From an uncultured Lachnospiraceae bacterium (lineage in GTDB: Bacteria; Bacillota; Clostridia; Lachnospirales; Lachnospiraceae), in NCBI GenBank assembly GCA_910579425.1, contig CAJTVL010000014.1, positions 1 through 64,000 of the forward strand: a stretch of 64,000 bases of DNA, in the 5' to 3' direction. Below, piece by piece: positions 1-7,930 of the stretch. The position numbers were made by a program, and so were the translations under genes. Below the pieces are notes generated by a model, which was not told the origin of the DNA, did no database searches, and saw nothing but the letters and a program-made list of their open reading frames with translations. Position 1 is the first letter of the stretch. Every line of letters starts with the position of its first letter.

Positions 1-44
1 TGAGTTAGACCATAAGATGAGATTTTATTAATCAGCTTAACTTA

Positions 45-1151
45 ATGACATTGTCTACTGAAGTGTACATTGCTATAGAGATAACAAATAATAGCAATAC
101 CGACCTTTATTTTGATCAGAGTAATGCTGCACTGTTTATTGATGATTATGAAGTAAAAGAAGGAATGACAGACTTTTATCAAGAAAATGGGTATATTATA
201 GTAAATAATACAAAACAATATCCCACAGTGGCTAATATCAGCTCTGGCGGAAGAAAAGGTACAATTGTATTTGTAACTACGATTTCAAGTAAGAGCGGTG
301 TCACAGAAACTTCAGATATTGATTTTGAAATATGCGGATTAGTATTTAAAATCAATCCTCGCTTTATCCTAAATCAATTTGCAGAAGTAATGGAAGAATT
401 AACACCGGAAGAACCGCCTGCGAGAACAGAGCTTGATGGAAAGGCTATAATAGAAGCAAAAAGTGGTGCTTATGTCTCATCAGATTCCGGGATCACAATT
501 ACAATTGAAGGTGATATACTCACAGCTTATAATAGGTCTGGGAAAAATGATTTTGATGATCGCTTTGTTACAAAAGAAGAAGAAGTTCCCAATTACTTTA
601 TATCATCAGGAAGGGGGCTCACCATCACATTCTATGAAGGTGGCTTATTTATAGAAGCTGATCCAGAAGACGATATGTTTGGAGATTTAGATGGTTTATA
701 TAGTATTAGCGATGATATCATTACTGATGACGCTGTGGAAAGTGATACCACTTCTTCAGAAGGAATCGGTAATCCTGTTATTGATGCGAACCCGAATAGA
801 TATATGCCGGAAGGTATTACAGGAACAATTGATAATGAATATGGAGTATTTTGTTCTAACAAGCCAACAAAAGATATTATTCCAGGTGAATATTTAATTG
901 TTGGTGGAGGAACTTCTGTCGTTAATATATCAGAAGATTATAAATTCAGCCTTAAATTTATCAATGGAGATATTGTTATTGAAGGAGCTGATATGGTACA
1001 AGTTAGAAACACAGATGAGTGTGCCTTTTTGATATTTGATGATAATGACAGAGGATATACTGTATCGTTCTATGAAGGTGGATTATATCTATACACGGAT
1101 CTTCAAGATGATGAAAATGATTGGGTAGAAGGGTTTTACGAATTATGGTGA
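45..1151 (+). CDS. Hypothetical repeat-domain protein, 5' end probably missing
   Basis: Encodes 368 residues of unknown function. The first ~110 residues look like the second half of an immunoglobulin-like (DUF4352-type) extracellular domain, rich in beta strand. After an acidic linker come two related C-terminal modules, about residues 130-235 and 270-368. Each ends in a copy of FYEGGL followed by acidic residues and a final G-[LF]-Y. There is no signal peptide, no ribosome binding site before the ATG, and an in-frame stop at 18-20. The true N-terminus is therefore probably upstream or in another frame: the frame at 2-27 also reads open until TAA, so a one-base indel in the T-run near 23-26 would join them. 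Most likely a truncated or frameshifted surface lipoprotein. Confidence 0.5.
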   Translation: MTLSTEVYIAIEITNNSNTDLYFDQSNAALFIDDYEVKEGMTDFYQENGYIIVNNTKQYPTVANISSGGRKGTIVFVTTISSKSGVTETSDIDFEICGLVFKINPRFILNQFAEVMEELTPEEPPARTELDGKAIIEAKSGAYVSSDSGITITIEGDILTAYNRSGKNDFDDRFVTKEEEVPNYFISSGRGLTITFYEGGLFIEADPEDDMFGDLDGLYSISDDIITDDAVESDTTSSEGIGNPVIDANPNRYMPEGITGTIDNEYGVFCSNKPTKDIIPGEYLIVGGGTSVVNISEDYKFSLKFINGDIVIEGADMVQVRNTDECAFLIFDDNDRGYTVSFYEGGLYLYTDLQDDENDWVEGFYELW

Positions 1152-1461
1152 GTTATTAAATTAAAAATTGTAATGATCATCAAACTTCTGCCATATTAGC
1201 AGGGGATGAATAGTCTAAAAACGGTAATGTACTAAAATATTATGAAATAAGAGTGAATCAATGACAGGGAGAATCCGTAAAGGATTCTCCCTTATTTGTC
1301 ATAGAAATCCATTGCCGCCCCGTAAATCCAGGATAATGAAATCATATATCATATAGGTGAAGGAAGGGAGGACCAGAAACAGGTTCTCACTTCTTTGCGT
1401 AAGGCGGCAGAGATACAGCCGCCTGTTTAAGTGCAAAAACAGAAAGGAAGGAGAAAGAAAA
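1152..1461. other. Intergenic stretch with one terminator, otherwise featureless
   Basis: About 310 bases without a supported gene. Only the hairpin at 1267-1291 stands out. An in-frame extension of the radC reading frame up to an ATG at 1357 exists, but it has no RadC-like content, and the strong ribosome binding site lies further down, at 1444-1452. Confidence 0.5.
1263..1300 (+). terminator. Hairpin, probable terminator after the repeat-domain gene
   Basis: GGGAGAATCC (1267-1276) pairs perfectly with GGATTCTCCC (1282-1291) around a 5-base loop, followed by TTATTTG. The outer GACA/TGTC at 1263-1266 and 1297-1300 can extend the stem across the T-rich segment. Confidence 0.7.
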
Positions 1462-1919
1462 ATGCAGATTTACGAGTACAGGGTTGCCCTTGCAGGGGAT
1501 GGGAGGAACATCCTTGTCAGGGAGAAAGCGCAGGGCTACGGCAGGATGGAAAAGATTGCCTCACCAGATGATGCTGTGCGGGCCATGCGCGACATATTCC
1601 GGCTCCACGAACGCGCCGAGGAATACGTCTACCTGTACATGAAGAAACGCCCCATTGGTTTTTTGAAGTCTCTCACGGAAACTGTACCAGGGCTATGGCG
1701 GGCCCGAGGGAGATACTGGTGCGCGCCCTGCTGTGCGGCGCATCCGGCATTATCCTGGTGCATAACCATCCCAGCGACGACCCGTCGCCGTCAGGAGAGG
1801 ACGGGCAGGAGACGGAGAAGATACGCAGTGCGGCGGCGTTGGCAGGCATAGACTTTGTAGACCATGTCATCATTGCGGGCAGTTCTTTTTACAGCTATGT
1901 GGAAGAGGTGGCAGGGTGA
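1462..1919 (+). pseudogene. RadC-like JAB/JAMM-domain protein, interrupted by a -1 frameshift
   Basis: A short RadC-family (JAB/MPN) protein of the kind common on phages and integrative elements, about 152 residues if the frame is restored. The N-terminal part (1462 to about 1664) is in one frame. The catalytic part, containing HNHPSDDPSPSGED (the JAMM signature HxH-x7-S-x2-D), is in the -1 frame and ends at 1919. The break sits at a run of six T (1659-1664): one more T would give the canonical FFEVSHG junction. The zero-frame sequence T-TTT-TTG is also a possible -1 slippery heptamer, so recoding cannot be excluded. The start at 1462 is chosen for the AAGGAAGGAG just upstream. RadC proteins of this type have no proven repair role. 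Confidence 0.75.
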
Positions 1920-1943
1920 CTGCGGGGGACGGGAATTTGAGCT

Positions 1944-2201
1944 ATGGAAAAAGAATCATATACAACATTGGACGCCGTCCTGACAGGGCGGAAAATTAAA
2001 AGGCTCCTGACCGAAAAGGGCTGCAGCGTAAGGAAACTGCAGACACTTTTGAACCTGTCATGCCCCCAGCCTGTCTACAGATGGATGAAGGGGCAGGCCC
2101 TCCCATCCATAGACAGCCTCTATATGATGCACAGGATATTCGGGATCCATATGGAGGAGATGCTTGTGGCAAAGGACGAGGAAAAGGACAGCGTAAGATA
2201 A
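1944..2201 (+). CDS. Small XRE-like helix-turn-helix protein
   Basis: 85 residues. Residues ~15-75 have the pattern of a Cro/C1-type HTH: KIKRLLTEKGCSV, LQTLLNLS, then the recognition segment QPVYRWMKGQALPS and a C-terminal helix. Such proteins are transcriptional regulators or DNA-binding accessory proteins of mobile elements. It lies 24 bases after the RadC-like gene and 51 bases before DUF932 on the same strand, so it probably belongs to the same transcript. The ribosome binding site before the ATG is weak. Its target is unknown; autoregulation of this cassette is a reasonable guess. Confidence 0.65.
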   Translation: MEKESYTTLDAVLTGRKIKRLLTEKGCSVRKLQTLLNLSCPQPVYRWMKGQALPSIDSLYMMHRIFGIHMEEMLVAKDEEKDSVR

Positions 2202-2252
2202 GCGGCAGAAAAAAAGAAGGATATGAAACAATATTGAAAGGAGAGAAAGATT

Positions 2253-3185
2253 ATGGCAGCAAATGTGGAAAGTATGTTTTCGGTAAGGGAAAAGCCCTGG
2301 CACGGGCTCGGCACAATTGTTATGGAGGCCCCGGCGTCAGCGGAGGCGTTAAGGTTAGCCGGGCTGGACTGGAACATGGTGCAGGAGCCGGTCTACACAG
2401 GACATAATGAACTGGTGAAAGGCTACAAGACAAACATAAGGAGCACGGACAGGCGTGTGCTGGGCGTGGTGTCCGACCGCTACAAGGTGGTGCAGAACGT
2501 GGAGGCGTTCAGCTTCACGGATGAATTATTGGGTGCCGGGGTGCGCTATGAGACTGCTGGCTCCCTGCAGGAGGGGAGGAAGGTATGGCTCCTTGCAAGG
2601 CTCCCAAGGGAATATATCATTGCAGGGGAGAGGATCAGCCCCTATCTGGTATTTTCCAATACCCATGACGGTTCCGGCTCCGTGAAAGTAGCTGTAACTC
2701 CTGTAAGGGTCTGCTGTAATAATACGCTCAACCTGGCGTTAACAACCGCCAGCAGGAGCTTTAGCATGATGCACACGGGCAACATCCAGGGCAAGATACA
2801 GGAGGCGAAGGAAACACTGTTCATGGCGGAGAAGTACATGGACTGCCTGGGTGTGGAGTTTGAACAGCTCCGCAGGCAGAAAGTGACGGACGCACAGGTG
2901 AGGGAATATGTGGAGCAGCTCCTTCCCATGGAGAAGGAGCCCACGTCCATCCAGAGCAAGAATATCCTGCGGCTCCGTCAGGATATGATGAAACGCTACT
3001 ATGACGCCCCGGATCTAAAGAAGGTTGGGAGCAATGCGTACCGCTTCATCAATGCAGTGTCGGATTTCGCCACCCATGCACAGCCCCTGCGCAGGACGGC
3101 GAACTACAGCGAGAACCTGTTTGGACGCACCATTGACGGAAACCCGCTGATCGACAGGGCATACCAGCTTGTAAAGGCGGCTTAA
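2253..3185 (+). CDS. DUF932 family protein (phage/plasmid-like)
   Basis: 310 residues spanning a full-length DUF932 domain. The N-terminus carries the family's KPWHGLG motif, followed by SDRYKVVQN and a central VCCNNTL segment. Members are found on plasmids, phages and integrative elements, often beside recombination genes; their biochemical role is not established. A good GAAAGGAG site precedes the ATG, and the gene sits in the co-directional block 1462-5890, directly before the YqaJ exonuclease gene (37-base gap). That position suggests a part in element DNA recombination or replication, but this is inference from context only. Confidence 0.85.
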   Translation: MAANVESMFSVREKPWHGLGTIVMEAPASAEALRLAGLDWNMVQEPVYTGHNELVKGYKTNIRSTDRRVLGVVSDRYKVVQNVEAFSFTDELLGAGVRYETAGSLQEGRKVWLLARLPREYIIAGERISPYLVFSNTHDGSGSVKVAVTPVRVCCNNTLNLALTTASRSFSMMHTGNIQGKIQEAKETLFMAEKYMDCLGVEFEQLRRQKVTDAQVREYVEQLLPMEKEPTSIQSKNILRLRQDMMKRYYDAPDLKKVGSNAYRFINAVSDFATHAQPLRRTANYSENLFGRTIDGNPLIDRAYQLVKAA

Positions 3186-3222
3186 GCGACAGATATAAAA
3201 CAGCAGGAAAAGGAGGATTACC

Positions 3223-4152
3223 ATGTTTGAAAAAATACCATTGTCAGGAGTAGACAATACAGGCTGGCTCCGCTTAAGGAAAACCGGAATTGGCGGCTCA
3301 GATGCAGGAGCAATCTGCGGAGTAAACCCTTACAGCAGCGCCATGAAAGTCTTTCAGGACAAGACCAGTGAAGAGACCCCGGAACAGGATAACGAGGCTA
3401 TCCGTATCGGCCATGACCTGGAAGATTACGTGGCACAGAGGTTTACGGAAGCAACCGGATTGAAGGTGCGGAAATCCAATTTTATGTACCGGAGCAAAGA
3501 GCATCCCTTCATGATTGAGGATGTTGACCGCCTTGTGGTGGGTGAGGATGCAGGATTGGAGTGCAAGACAGCCAGCGCATACAATGCCGATAAGTGGGCG
3601 GATGGGAATATCCCCCTCCACTACGTGATGCAGTGCTGCCACTATATGGCAGTCACAGGAAAAAGAGTGTGGTACATTGCGGCTGCTATCTTAGGCAGGG
3701 AATTTACCTACAGGAAATTGGAGTGGGATGAGGAACTGATCGGGCAGCTTACAGTGATTGAAGAAAATTTCTGGAATAACCATGTAGTCCCGGGCATCAT
3801 CCCGCCGCCGGACGGGAGCAGGGCTTGTGATGAAGTGATCCGGCAGTATTTCCATACGGCAAAGAAAGCAAGCGCAGTTAAGCTTGTTGGATTTGATGAA
3901 AAGCTCAGGAGGCGTGAGGAGATTTTAAGCTCCATTGCGGAGCTGACGGAAGAGCAGAAGAAGATCGAGCAGGAGGTGAAGCTTTTCATGCAGGACAATG
4001 AACTGGCAGACAGTGAGAATTTCCGTGTCTCGTGGAAAAATATCGACTCTACGAAGCTTGATGCGAAACGCATACGTGAGGAACATCCGGAGCTTTATGC
4101 CGATTATGGGAAAGTCTCCCATTCCAGACGGTTTGAGGTGAAAGCGGCATAG
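3223..4152 (+). CDS. YqaJ-type viral recombinase exonuclease
   Basis: 309 residues, a lambda-exonuclease-like PD-(D/E)xK nuclease. Residues 20-33 hold the family's GIGGSDAGAICG entry motif. The catalytic set is visible: E67 in GHDLED, D102 in EDVDRL, E113 and K115 in LECKTA, and Q137 in YVMQCCHY. In phages this class degrades one strand of double-stranded DNA 5'-3' to expose single strands for an annealing protein. Here a Rad52-like annealing protein follows after only 14 bases, giving a two-component recombination pair. The C-terminal third is helical and includes a probable coiled coil around residues 225-265. Start chosen for the AAAAGGAGG just upstream. Confidence 0.88.
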   Translation: MFEKIPLSGVDNTGWLRLRKTGIGGSDAGAICGVNPYSSAMKVFQDKTSEETPEQDNEAIRIGHDLEDYVAQRFTEATGLKVRKSNFMYRSKEHPFMIEDVDRLVVGEDAGLECKTASAYNADKWADGNIPLHYVMQCCHYMAVTGKRVWYIAAAILGREFTYRKLEWDEELIGQLTVIEENFWNNHVVPGIIPPPDGSRACDEVIRQYFHTAKKASAVKLVGFDEKLRRREEILSSIAELTEEQKKIEQEVKLFMQDNELADSENFRVSWKNIDSTKLDAKRIREEHPELYADYGKVSHSRRFEVKAA

Positions 4153-4166
4153 GAGGGAGAGGGAGG

Positions 4167-4964
4167 ATGGAACAGAATATGATCAGGCTGCTTAAGGCAG
4201 ATGAGATCGAATGCAGGGTGTCGGTAATCAATGAAAAGGGGTTAAGCCTCTTATTATATAAGGATGTGAGGGTAGACCAGCGCATCCTTGACGAGACCTT
4301 CGGAGCTTTCGGATGGAAAAGGAGCCATCAGTGCATTGACGGAAATCTTTACTGCACCGTGGAGGTATTTGACAAAGAAACCGGGCAGTGGATCGCCAAG
4401 CAGGATGTGGGAACCATGGGTTACACGGAGAAGGAGAAGTCCCAGGCATCGGACAGTTTCAAGAGGGCCTGCTTCAATTGGGGGATTGGGAGGGAGCTGT
4501 ATTCGGCTCCCTTTATCTGGATCCCTGCAGGCAAAGCATCCATCCAGACGAAAGAGGGTTCAAACAGGGAGAAGCGCTATTACTGTAACGACCGTTTTTC
4601 TGTAATCTCCATTGCGTTCAACAGCGGCCGTGAAATATCCGGGCTTACAATCAGTAATGACAAAGGCCAGACGGTTTATGAGCTGAAACCAAAGGCGGAT
4701 ACCGGGAGCCGGAAGGAAAAAACACAGCCGGGGAAAACGCAGGAGACCGGGCAGAAGGAGGGGAGGCAGAAAAAGGAGCCGGAGGAGGCCGGACTTTCCA
4801 GGGAGCAGATGGCCTTTCTGCAGGCGGAGCTTGAAAGGACAGGCGTGGCGATGGAGACGGTGCAGGAAAGATATAAAATAAAAGAACCGGGAAACATGAG
4901 CGGCGAGCTTTATAACAAAGTGATGGCCGCCCTGGCAAAAACAAAGCCCACGAGGGCCGCATAG
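4167..4964 (+). CDS. Rad52-like single-strand annealing protein (Sak/DUF1071 type)
   Basis: 265 residues. The first ~150 match the pattern of Rad52/Sak-type annealing proteins: a beta-rich half with FGWKRSHQ and a TVEVFDKETGQWI hairpin, then the helix KSQASDSFKRACFNWGIGR, comparable to the conserved Rad52 helix that ends in an ALKRALRNFG-like segment. A hydrophilic linker (~175-215) follows, then a small helical C-terminal domain (LSREQMAFLQAEL). These proteins anneal complementary single strands, supplied here presumably by the upstream YqaJ nuclease. A GGAGGGAGAGGGAGG stretch gives a strong ribosome binding site. The fold assignment is by motif only; DUF1071-type annotation is the main alternative name. 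Confidence 0.68.
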   Translation: MEQNMIRLLKADEIECRVSVINEKGLSLLLYKDVRVDQRILDETFGAFGWKRSHQCIDGNLYCTVEVFDKETGQWIAKQDVGTMGYTEKEKSQASDSFKRACFNWGIGRELYSAPFIWIPAGKASIQTKEGSNREKRYYCNDRFSVISIAFNSGREISGLTISNDKGQTVYELKPKADTGSRKEKTQPGKTQETGQKEGRQKKEPEEAGLSREQMAFLQAELERTGVAMETVQERYKIKEPGNMSGELYNKVMAALAKTKPTRAA

Positions 4965-4984
4965 CAGGAAGGAGAGAGGGCCAT

Positions 4985-5890
4985 ATGAACATGAAAGAGT
5001 TCAGCAGGAGAATCCTAAGGGAAGTGGAGGAAAAAGTGGGAAAGGCCTTCACTGTGGAATTGACGGAAAACAGGAAGAATAACGGAGCCATGCGCACGGC
5101 CGTTTCGGCGGCGGAGCCCGGAGGGAAGGGAGGGATATGTATCTATCTGGAGGGGTATTATGAGGGATATAAGGCCGGGGAGGCGGATGCAGGCAGCATG
5201 GCTGAGGATATTTACCAGAAGATCATCAGCCACTGCCATGATCTTAAGCACATTAACCTGGACAGTCTGCGGGACTGGAAGCAGGTGGAGCCCCGCATCC
5301 GTGCAAAGCTGGTCAACAGGGAAATGAACAGACAGGCCCTTGGGGATATGCCCCACAGGAAGTTCCTTGACCTGGCGGTAATTTATTATGTAGAGGTATC
5401 CGGGCTGCCGGGGGATGGGACGGGATCCATTCTGGTACAGGACAGGTATATGGGGATATGGAGGCAGGATGAAGCCAGCCTTTTCCAGGCGGCCTGTGCC
5501 AATATGCGCCTTGCCGGGGCTGCTGTTTTTGAGGATATGGCGCAGGTACTCCGAGGGATGATGCCGGAGCCCCTGCCTTTCTCGGAAGATGGGGATACCG
5601 CTGTTAAAATGTATGTTTTGACCAACAAGGAAAAAGTATTTGGAGCAGCAGAACTTCTGGACAGCGGCACATTAAAGGAAATCGGCGGCAGGCTGGGAGG
5701 GGATTATGTGGTGCTCCCCAGCTCCGTGCATGAGTGCATTATCATTCCGGCGGAAGTGGCAGCATCTTATCAGGAGCTTTCAGACATAGTAGAGGGCATC
5801 AACAGGGATGCCGTGATTAAGGAGGAGAGGCTTTCAGACCATATTTACTTGTATGAACGGGAAGAAGGAGTACTGAGGATTGCGGCGTGA
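4985..5890 (+). CDS. DUF5688 family protein
   Basis: 301 residues, soluble, with no signal or membrane segment. The N-terminal half has the pattern seen in DUF5688 proteins of Lachnospiraceae mobile elements: MKEFSRRILREVEEKV, a YEGYKAGEA region, then a VEPRIRAKLVNREMN segment and PHRKFLDLAVIYYV. The C-terminal half includes VLTNKEKVFGAAELLD and a conserved YVLPSSVHE-like stretch. Function is unknown. It is the last gene of the co-directional recombination block (21 bases after the Rad52-like gene) and has a good AAGGAGAGAG site. Repeated association with phage-like nucleases suggests a role in element maintenance, which has not been shown. Confidence 0.75.
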   Translation: MNMKEFSRRILREVEEKVGKAFTVELTENRKNNGAMRTAVSAAEPGGKGGICIYLEGYYEGYKAGEADAGSMAEDIYQKIISHCHDLKHINLDSLRDWKQVEPRIRAKLVNREMNRQALGDMPHRKFLDLAVIYYVEVSGLPGDGTGSILVQDRYMGIWRQDEASLFQAACANMRLAGAAVFEDMAQVLRGMMPEPLPFSEDGDTAVKMYVLTNKEKVFGAAELLDSGTLKEIGGRLGGDYVVLPSSVHECIIIPAEVAASYQELSDIVEGINRDAVIKEERLSDHIYLYEREEGVLRIAA

Positions 5891-5925
5891 TAATGAGTTT
5901 GGTTTGTAAGGAAAGGAGTGATCAG

Positions 5926-6009
5926 ATGGAGATGATTGTAAAAGCGGTGGTAATCGGTGTTCTTACAGTAGTAATTGCAGCGCTGGATAGTGATAGTGGC
6001 GAGGAATGA
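5926..6009 (+). CDS. 27-residue single-pass membrane peptide
   Basis: A short reading frame, MEMIVKAVVIGVLTVVIAAL followed by DSDSGEE. Residues 4-20 form one hydrophobic helix, followed by an acidic tail. An AAAGGAG at 5912-5918, seven bases before the ATG, is a textbook ribosome binding site, which makes translation credible despite the length. It lies 35 bases after DUF5688 and is followed by a terminator at 6076, so it would be the last gene of that operon. The size and shape fit a type I toxin-like or small regulatory membrane peptide, but no antisense RNA gene could be identified. Confidence 0.5.
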   Translation: MEMIVKAVVIGVLTVVIAALDSDSGEE

Positions 6010-6075
6010 ATATCTTAGAGGAATAGTCAAAAAGAATATTTAAAGCTAAAGAAATAGAAAGTATATTGCAGAAAA

Positions 6076-6129
6076 GCGGGAATGTGGGATGAACTATAGG
6101 ATATTCTTCCCAATATCCCGCTTTATTGC
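6076..6129 (+). terminator. Imperfect hairpin with T-rich tail ending the recombination operon
   Basis: GCGGGA (6076-6081) and TGGGA pair with TTCCCA and ATCCCGC (ending 6121) with a small internal mismatch, followed by TTTATTGCT. It is placed right after the 27-residue peptide gene and before a new ribosome binding site at 6158. Confidence 0.6.
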
Positions 6130-6171
6130 TATAATTTTCCTAAATATTAGTTGATTCAGGAGGATAATATC

Positions 6172-7247
6172 ATGTATCTCTATAGCTTTATGGAACGAAG
6201 TGTTATGAAAAAAATCGACATACCCATGTATGTTAAGAGAAAGTATGGCATTAAAATTGAGAGTCTGTTGAACTGGGATTTTTTTATGAGAAAGTAGAGA
6301 AAGTGCTGGATGATGCAAAAAATAGTAAATATATAAATGAATTACAAGAAATTGGCAAAGGGCAATGTGAAGAGGCAAAAGAAATTAAGTTTTTATTAGA
6401 TGTAATATCGGACATTATTGATCAATTATCGGGAATTGGTTTTTTTATTCCGGATTTAAGAACAGATTGCTGCATGGGACTGCTATACATAGACGAAAAC
6501 AGGAATGTTATCCCTGATGCAGAAATGGAACAGGCATGGGGGTGGAGGGATGAAGAGGATAAGAAGGAAGTTTTGGAGAGTGCGAACCATAAAAGAATCT
6601 TAAATGCGCAAAAACATTACCCTTATGCCCAATATGAAGATGAAAGATTTCCTTTGGATGGTATTCCCGGAGGGTGTGAGGAATATCACAAATTGATGAT
6701 GAGCAAGGAAAATATCAGTATCTTTGCAACTAACATAGACAAGGAAAATAAGAACACAAGTTTTGAAAAATATGGTTTTCCAAGGGCTCATAATATTTAT
6801 GAAAAATTAAAAAACACTTCTATTGAGAATATGCTATTGCTTGAAAAAACGCTGGGGATTGGGTATACAAACCAACTGTTTTGTTATGTGAGGGAGTTTA
6901 AGGACATTCATCAACTAAATAAAATAGAAGGAGTAATCATCCCTTGTTTGGAGATTCCTATGTTTTCCAGAAAATATATTACGAATAAACTTTTGGGATA
7001 TTTGAAAAGTTTTGAATACAGTGAATTAAGCATACAATATGCGGAGCAAGCCATTCGGCTGATTGCGGATCTGCTTCGTGAGACCTACGGGGCACTTCTG
7101 GAAATTTCTTGGTGGGTTTATTATTGGACATATTGTAATGGAGAAACAGGAAACGAAGATAAGGATCTGAGGGATTACTGGGAGCAGTATTTTAATGAAG
7201 AAACAGCATATGGCTGTATTATAAGAAATGAGATCATACATGATTGA
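6172..7247 (+). pseudogene. Unknown ~358-residue protein interrupted by a -1 frameshift
   Basis: A strong AGGAGG (6158-6163) precedes ATG 6172, which opens a 41-codon frame ending at TAG 6295-6297. The -1 frame then continues without a stop to 7247. The join is at a run of seven T (6279-6285): adding one T, or slipping back one base on T-TTT-TTT, reads WDFFYEKVEKVLDDAK across the junction with no gap. The protein is charged and mostly helical, ending in EISWWVYYWTYCNG and a polar tail, with no recognised domain. It is AT-rich relative to the core genes. The left end of the IS200-like element lies a few bases beyond its stop codon. Confidence 0.55.
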
Positions 7248-7260
7248 AACAGTGTCAAAC

Positions 7261-7277
7261 CCCCAGCAGAGCTGGGG
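7261..7277 (+). repeat. IS200-like left-end hairpin
   Basis: Perfect 7-bp stem CCCCAGC/GCTGGGG with loop AGA. It shares the 13-base core with the right-end hairpin, the expected structure recognised by a Y1 (HUH) transposase. Confidence 0.75.
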
Positions 7278-7325
7278 AGAATCGTGTACGCAAGTGGCGA
7301 TGAACAAAGCCCCATAATAAAAACC

Positions 7326-7376
7326 CCGTTGTATAATAAATGCAGGTCTGGCAAACCGCATAATATACAACGGAGG
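7326..7376 (+). promoter_or_regulatory. 5'-UTR hairpin overlapping the tnpA ribosome binding site
   Basis: CCGTTGTATA (7326-7335) pairs perfectly with TATACAACGG (7364-7373). The last bases of the stem overlap the GGAGG (7372-7376) that lies seven bases before the tnpA ATG at 7384. In IS200 elements a leader stem-loop that hides the Shine-Dalgarno sequence is known to keep transposase expression very low; this looks like the same arrangement. Confidence 0.65.
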
Positions 7377-7383
7377 TATCCAA

Positions 7384-7823
7384 ATGGATAATCAGAGTTT
7401 ATCACATAGTCGTTATAATTGCACGTATCATATAGTATTTATCCCAAATGAACTTGTTCATTTTAGTATCGGCGGAAAATAATGTTTGGGAGTTTGAGAA
7501 AGGAAGTAGGCGAAGCCATCAGTAAGGTGTGTAAGATGGAGGGAGTGACGATCATAAAGGCAGCAACGCTGCCGGATCATGTACACATGTATGTCTCAAT
7601 ACCACCGAAGATGAGCGTGTCAAAAGTAGTAGGAAGGATCAAAGGAAAGAGCAGCCTGATGCTATTCGACAGGCATCCGGAATATAGGGATAGATACAGC
7701 CGTCGCTTCTGGGCAAGAGGGTACTATTGCGAAACTATCGGTAATGTAGATGAGACAACGATAAAGAAGTATATCGAAAACCAATATGAGAGGGACCGAC
7801 TGGAAGGAGAGCCCTCAAAATAA
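7384..7823 (+). pseudogene. tnpA: IS200-type transposase TnpA, broken by a 17-base palindromic insertion
   Basis: The N-terminal codons (MDNQSLSHSRYNCTYHIVFI) are intact up to about 7447. A 17-base segment (7449-7465) then breaks the frame and leads to an in-frame stop at 7480-7482. Removing it restores IPKYRRKIMFGSLRKE. The rest of the protein is open to 7823 and carries both catalytic elements of Y1 transposases: the HUH motif in LPDHVHMY and the tyrosine in TIKKYIENQ. The inserted bases form a perfect hairpin with their neighbours: AAATGAAC-TT-GTTCATTT, 7446-7463. No full-length enzyme can be made from this copy, although an internal start at 7482 would give the catalytic part. Confidence 0.88.
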
Positions 7824-7835
7824 GAACAAAGAAGG

Positions 7836-7897
7836 GCCGCTTTTAAGCGGCTGCCAGTAACAAAATGAACAAGGTTTGTCAGGCCGCCTTTAGGCGG
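7836..7897. repeat. Two GC-rich hairpins in the right part of the IS
   Basis: GCCGCTT-TT-AAGCGGC (7836-7851) and CCGCCT-TT-AGGCGG (7884-7897) follow the transposase stop codon. They may terminate transcription or contribute to right-end structure. The bases between them (7862-7873, AAAATGAACAAG) are the exact reverse complement of 12 bases in the palindromic tnpA insertion. Confidence 0.55.
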
Positions 7898-7930
7898 AAA
7901 CGCAACATGCCCCTGGAGGGGGCTATCCAG

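Noticed and set aside
7482..7823. An intact, shortened transposase gene
   Set aside because: The in-frame upstream sequence resumes the TnpA N-terminus once 17 bases are removed, so this is the 3' part of a broken gene.
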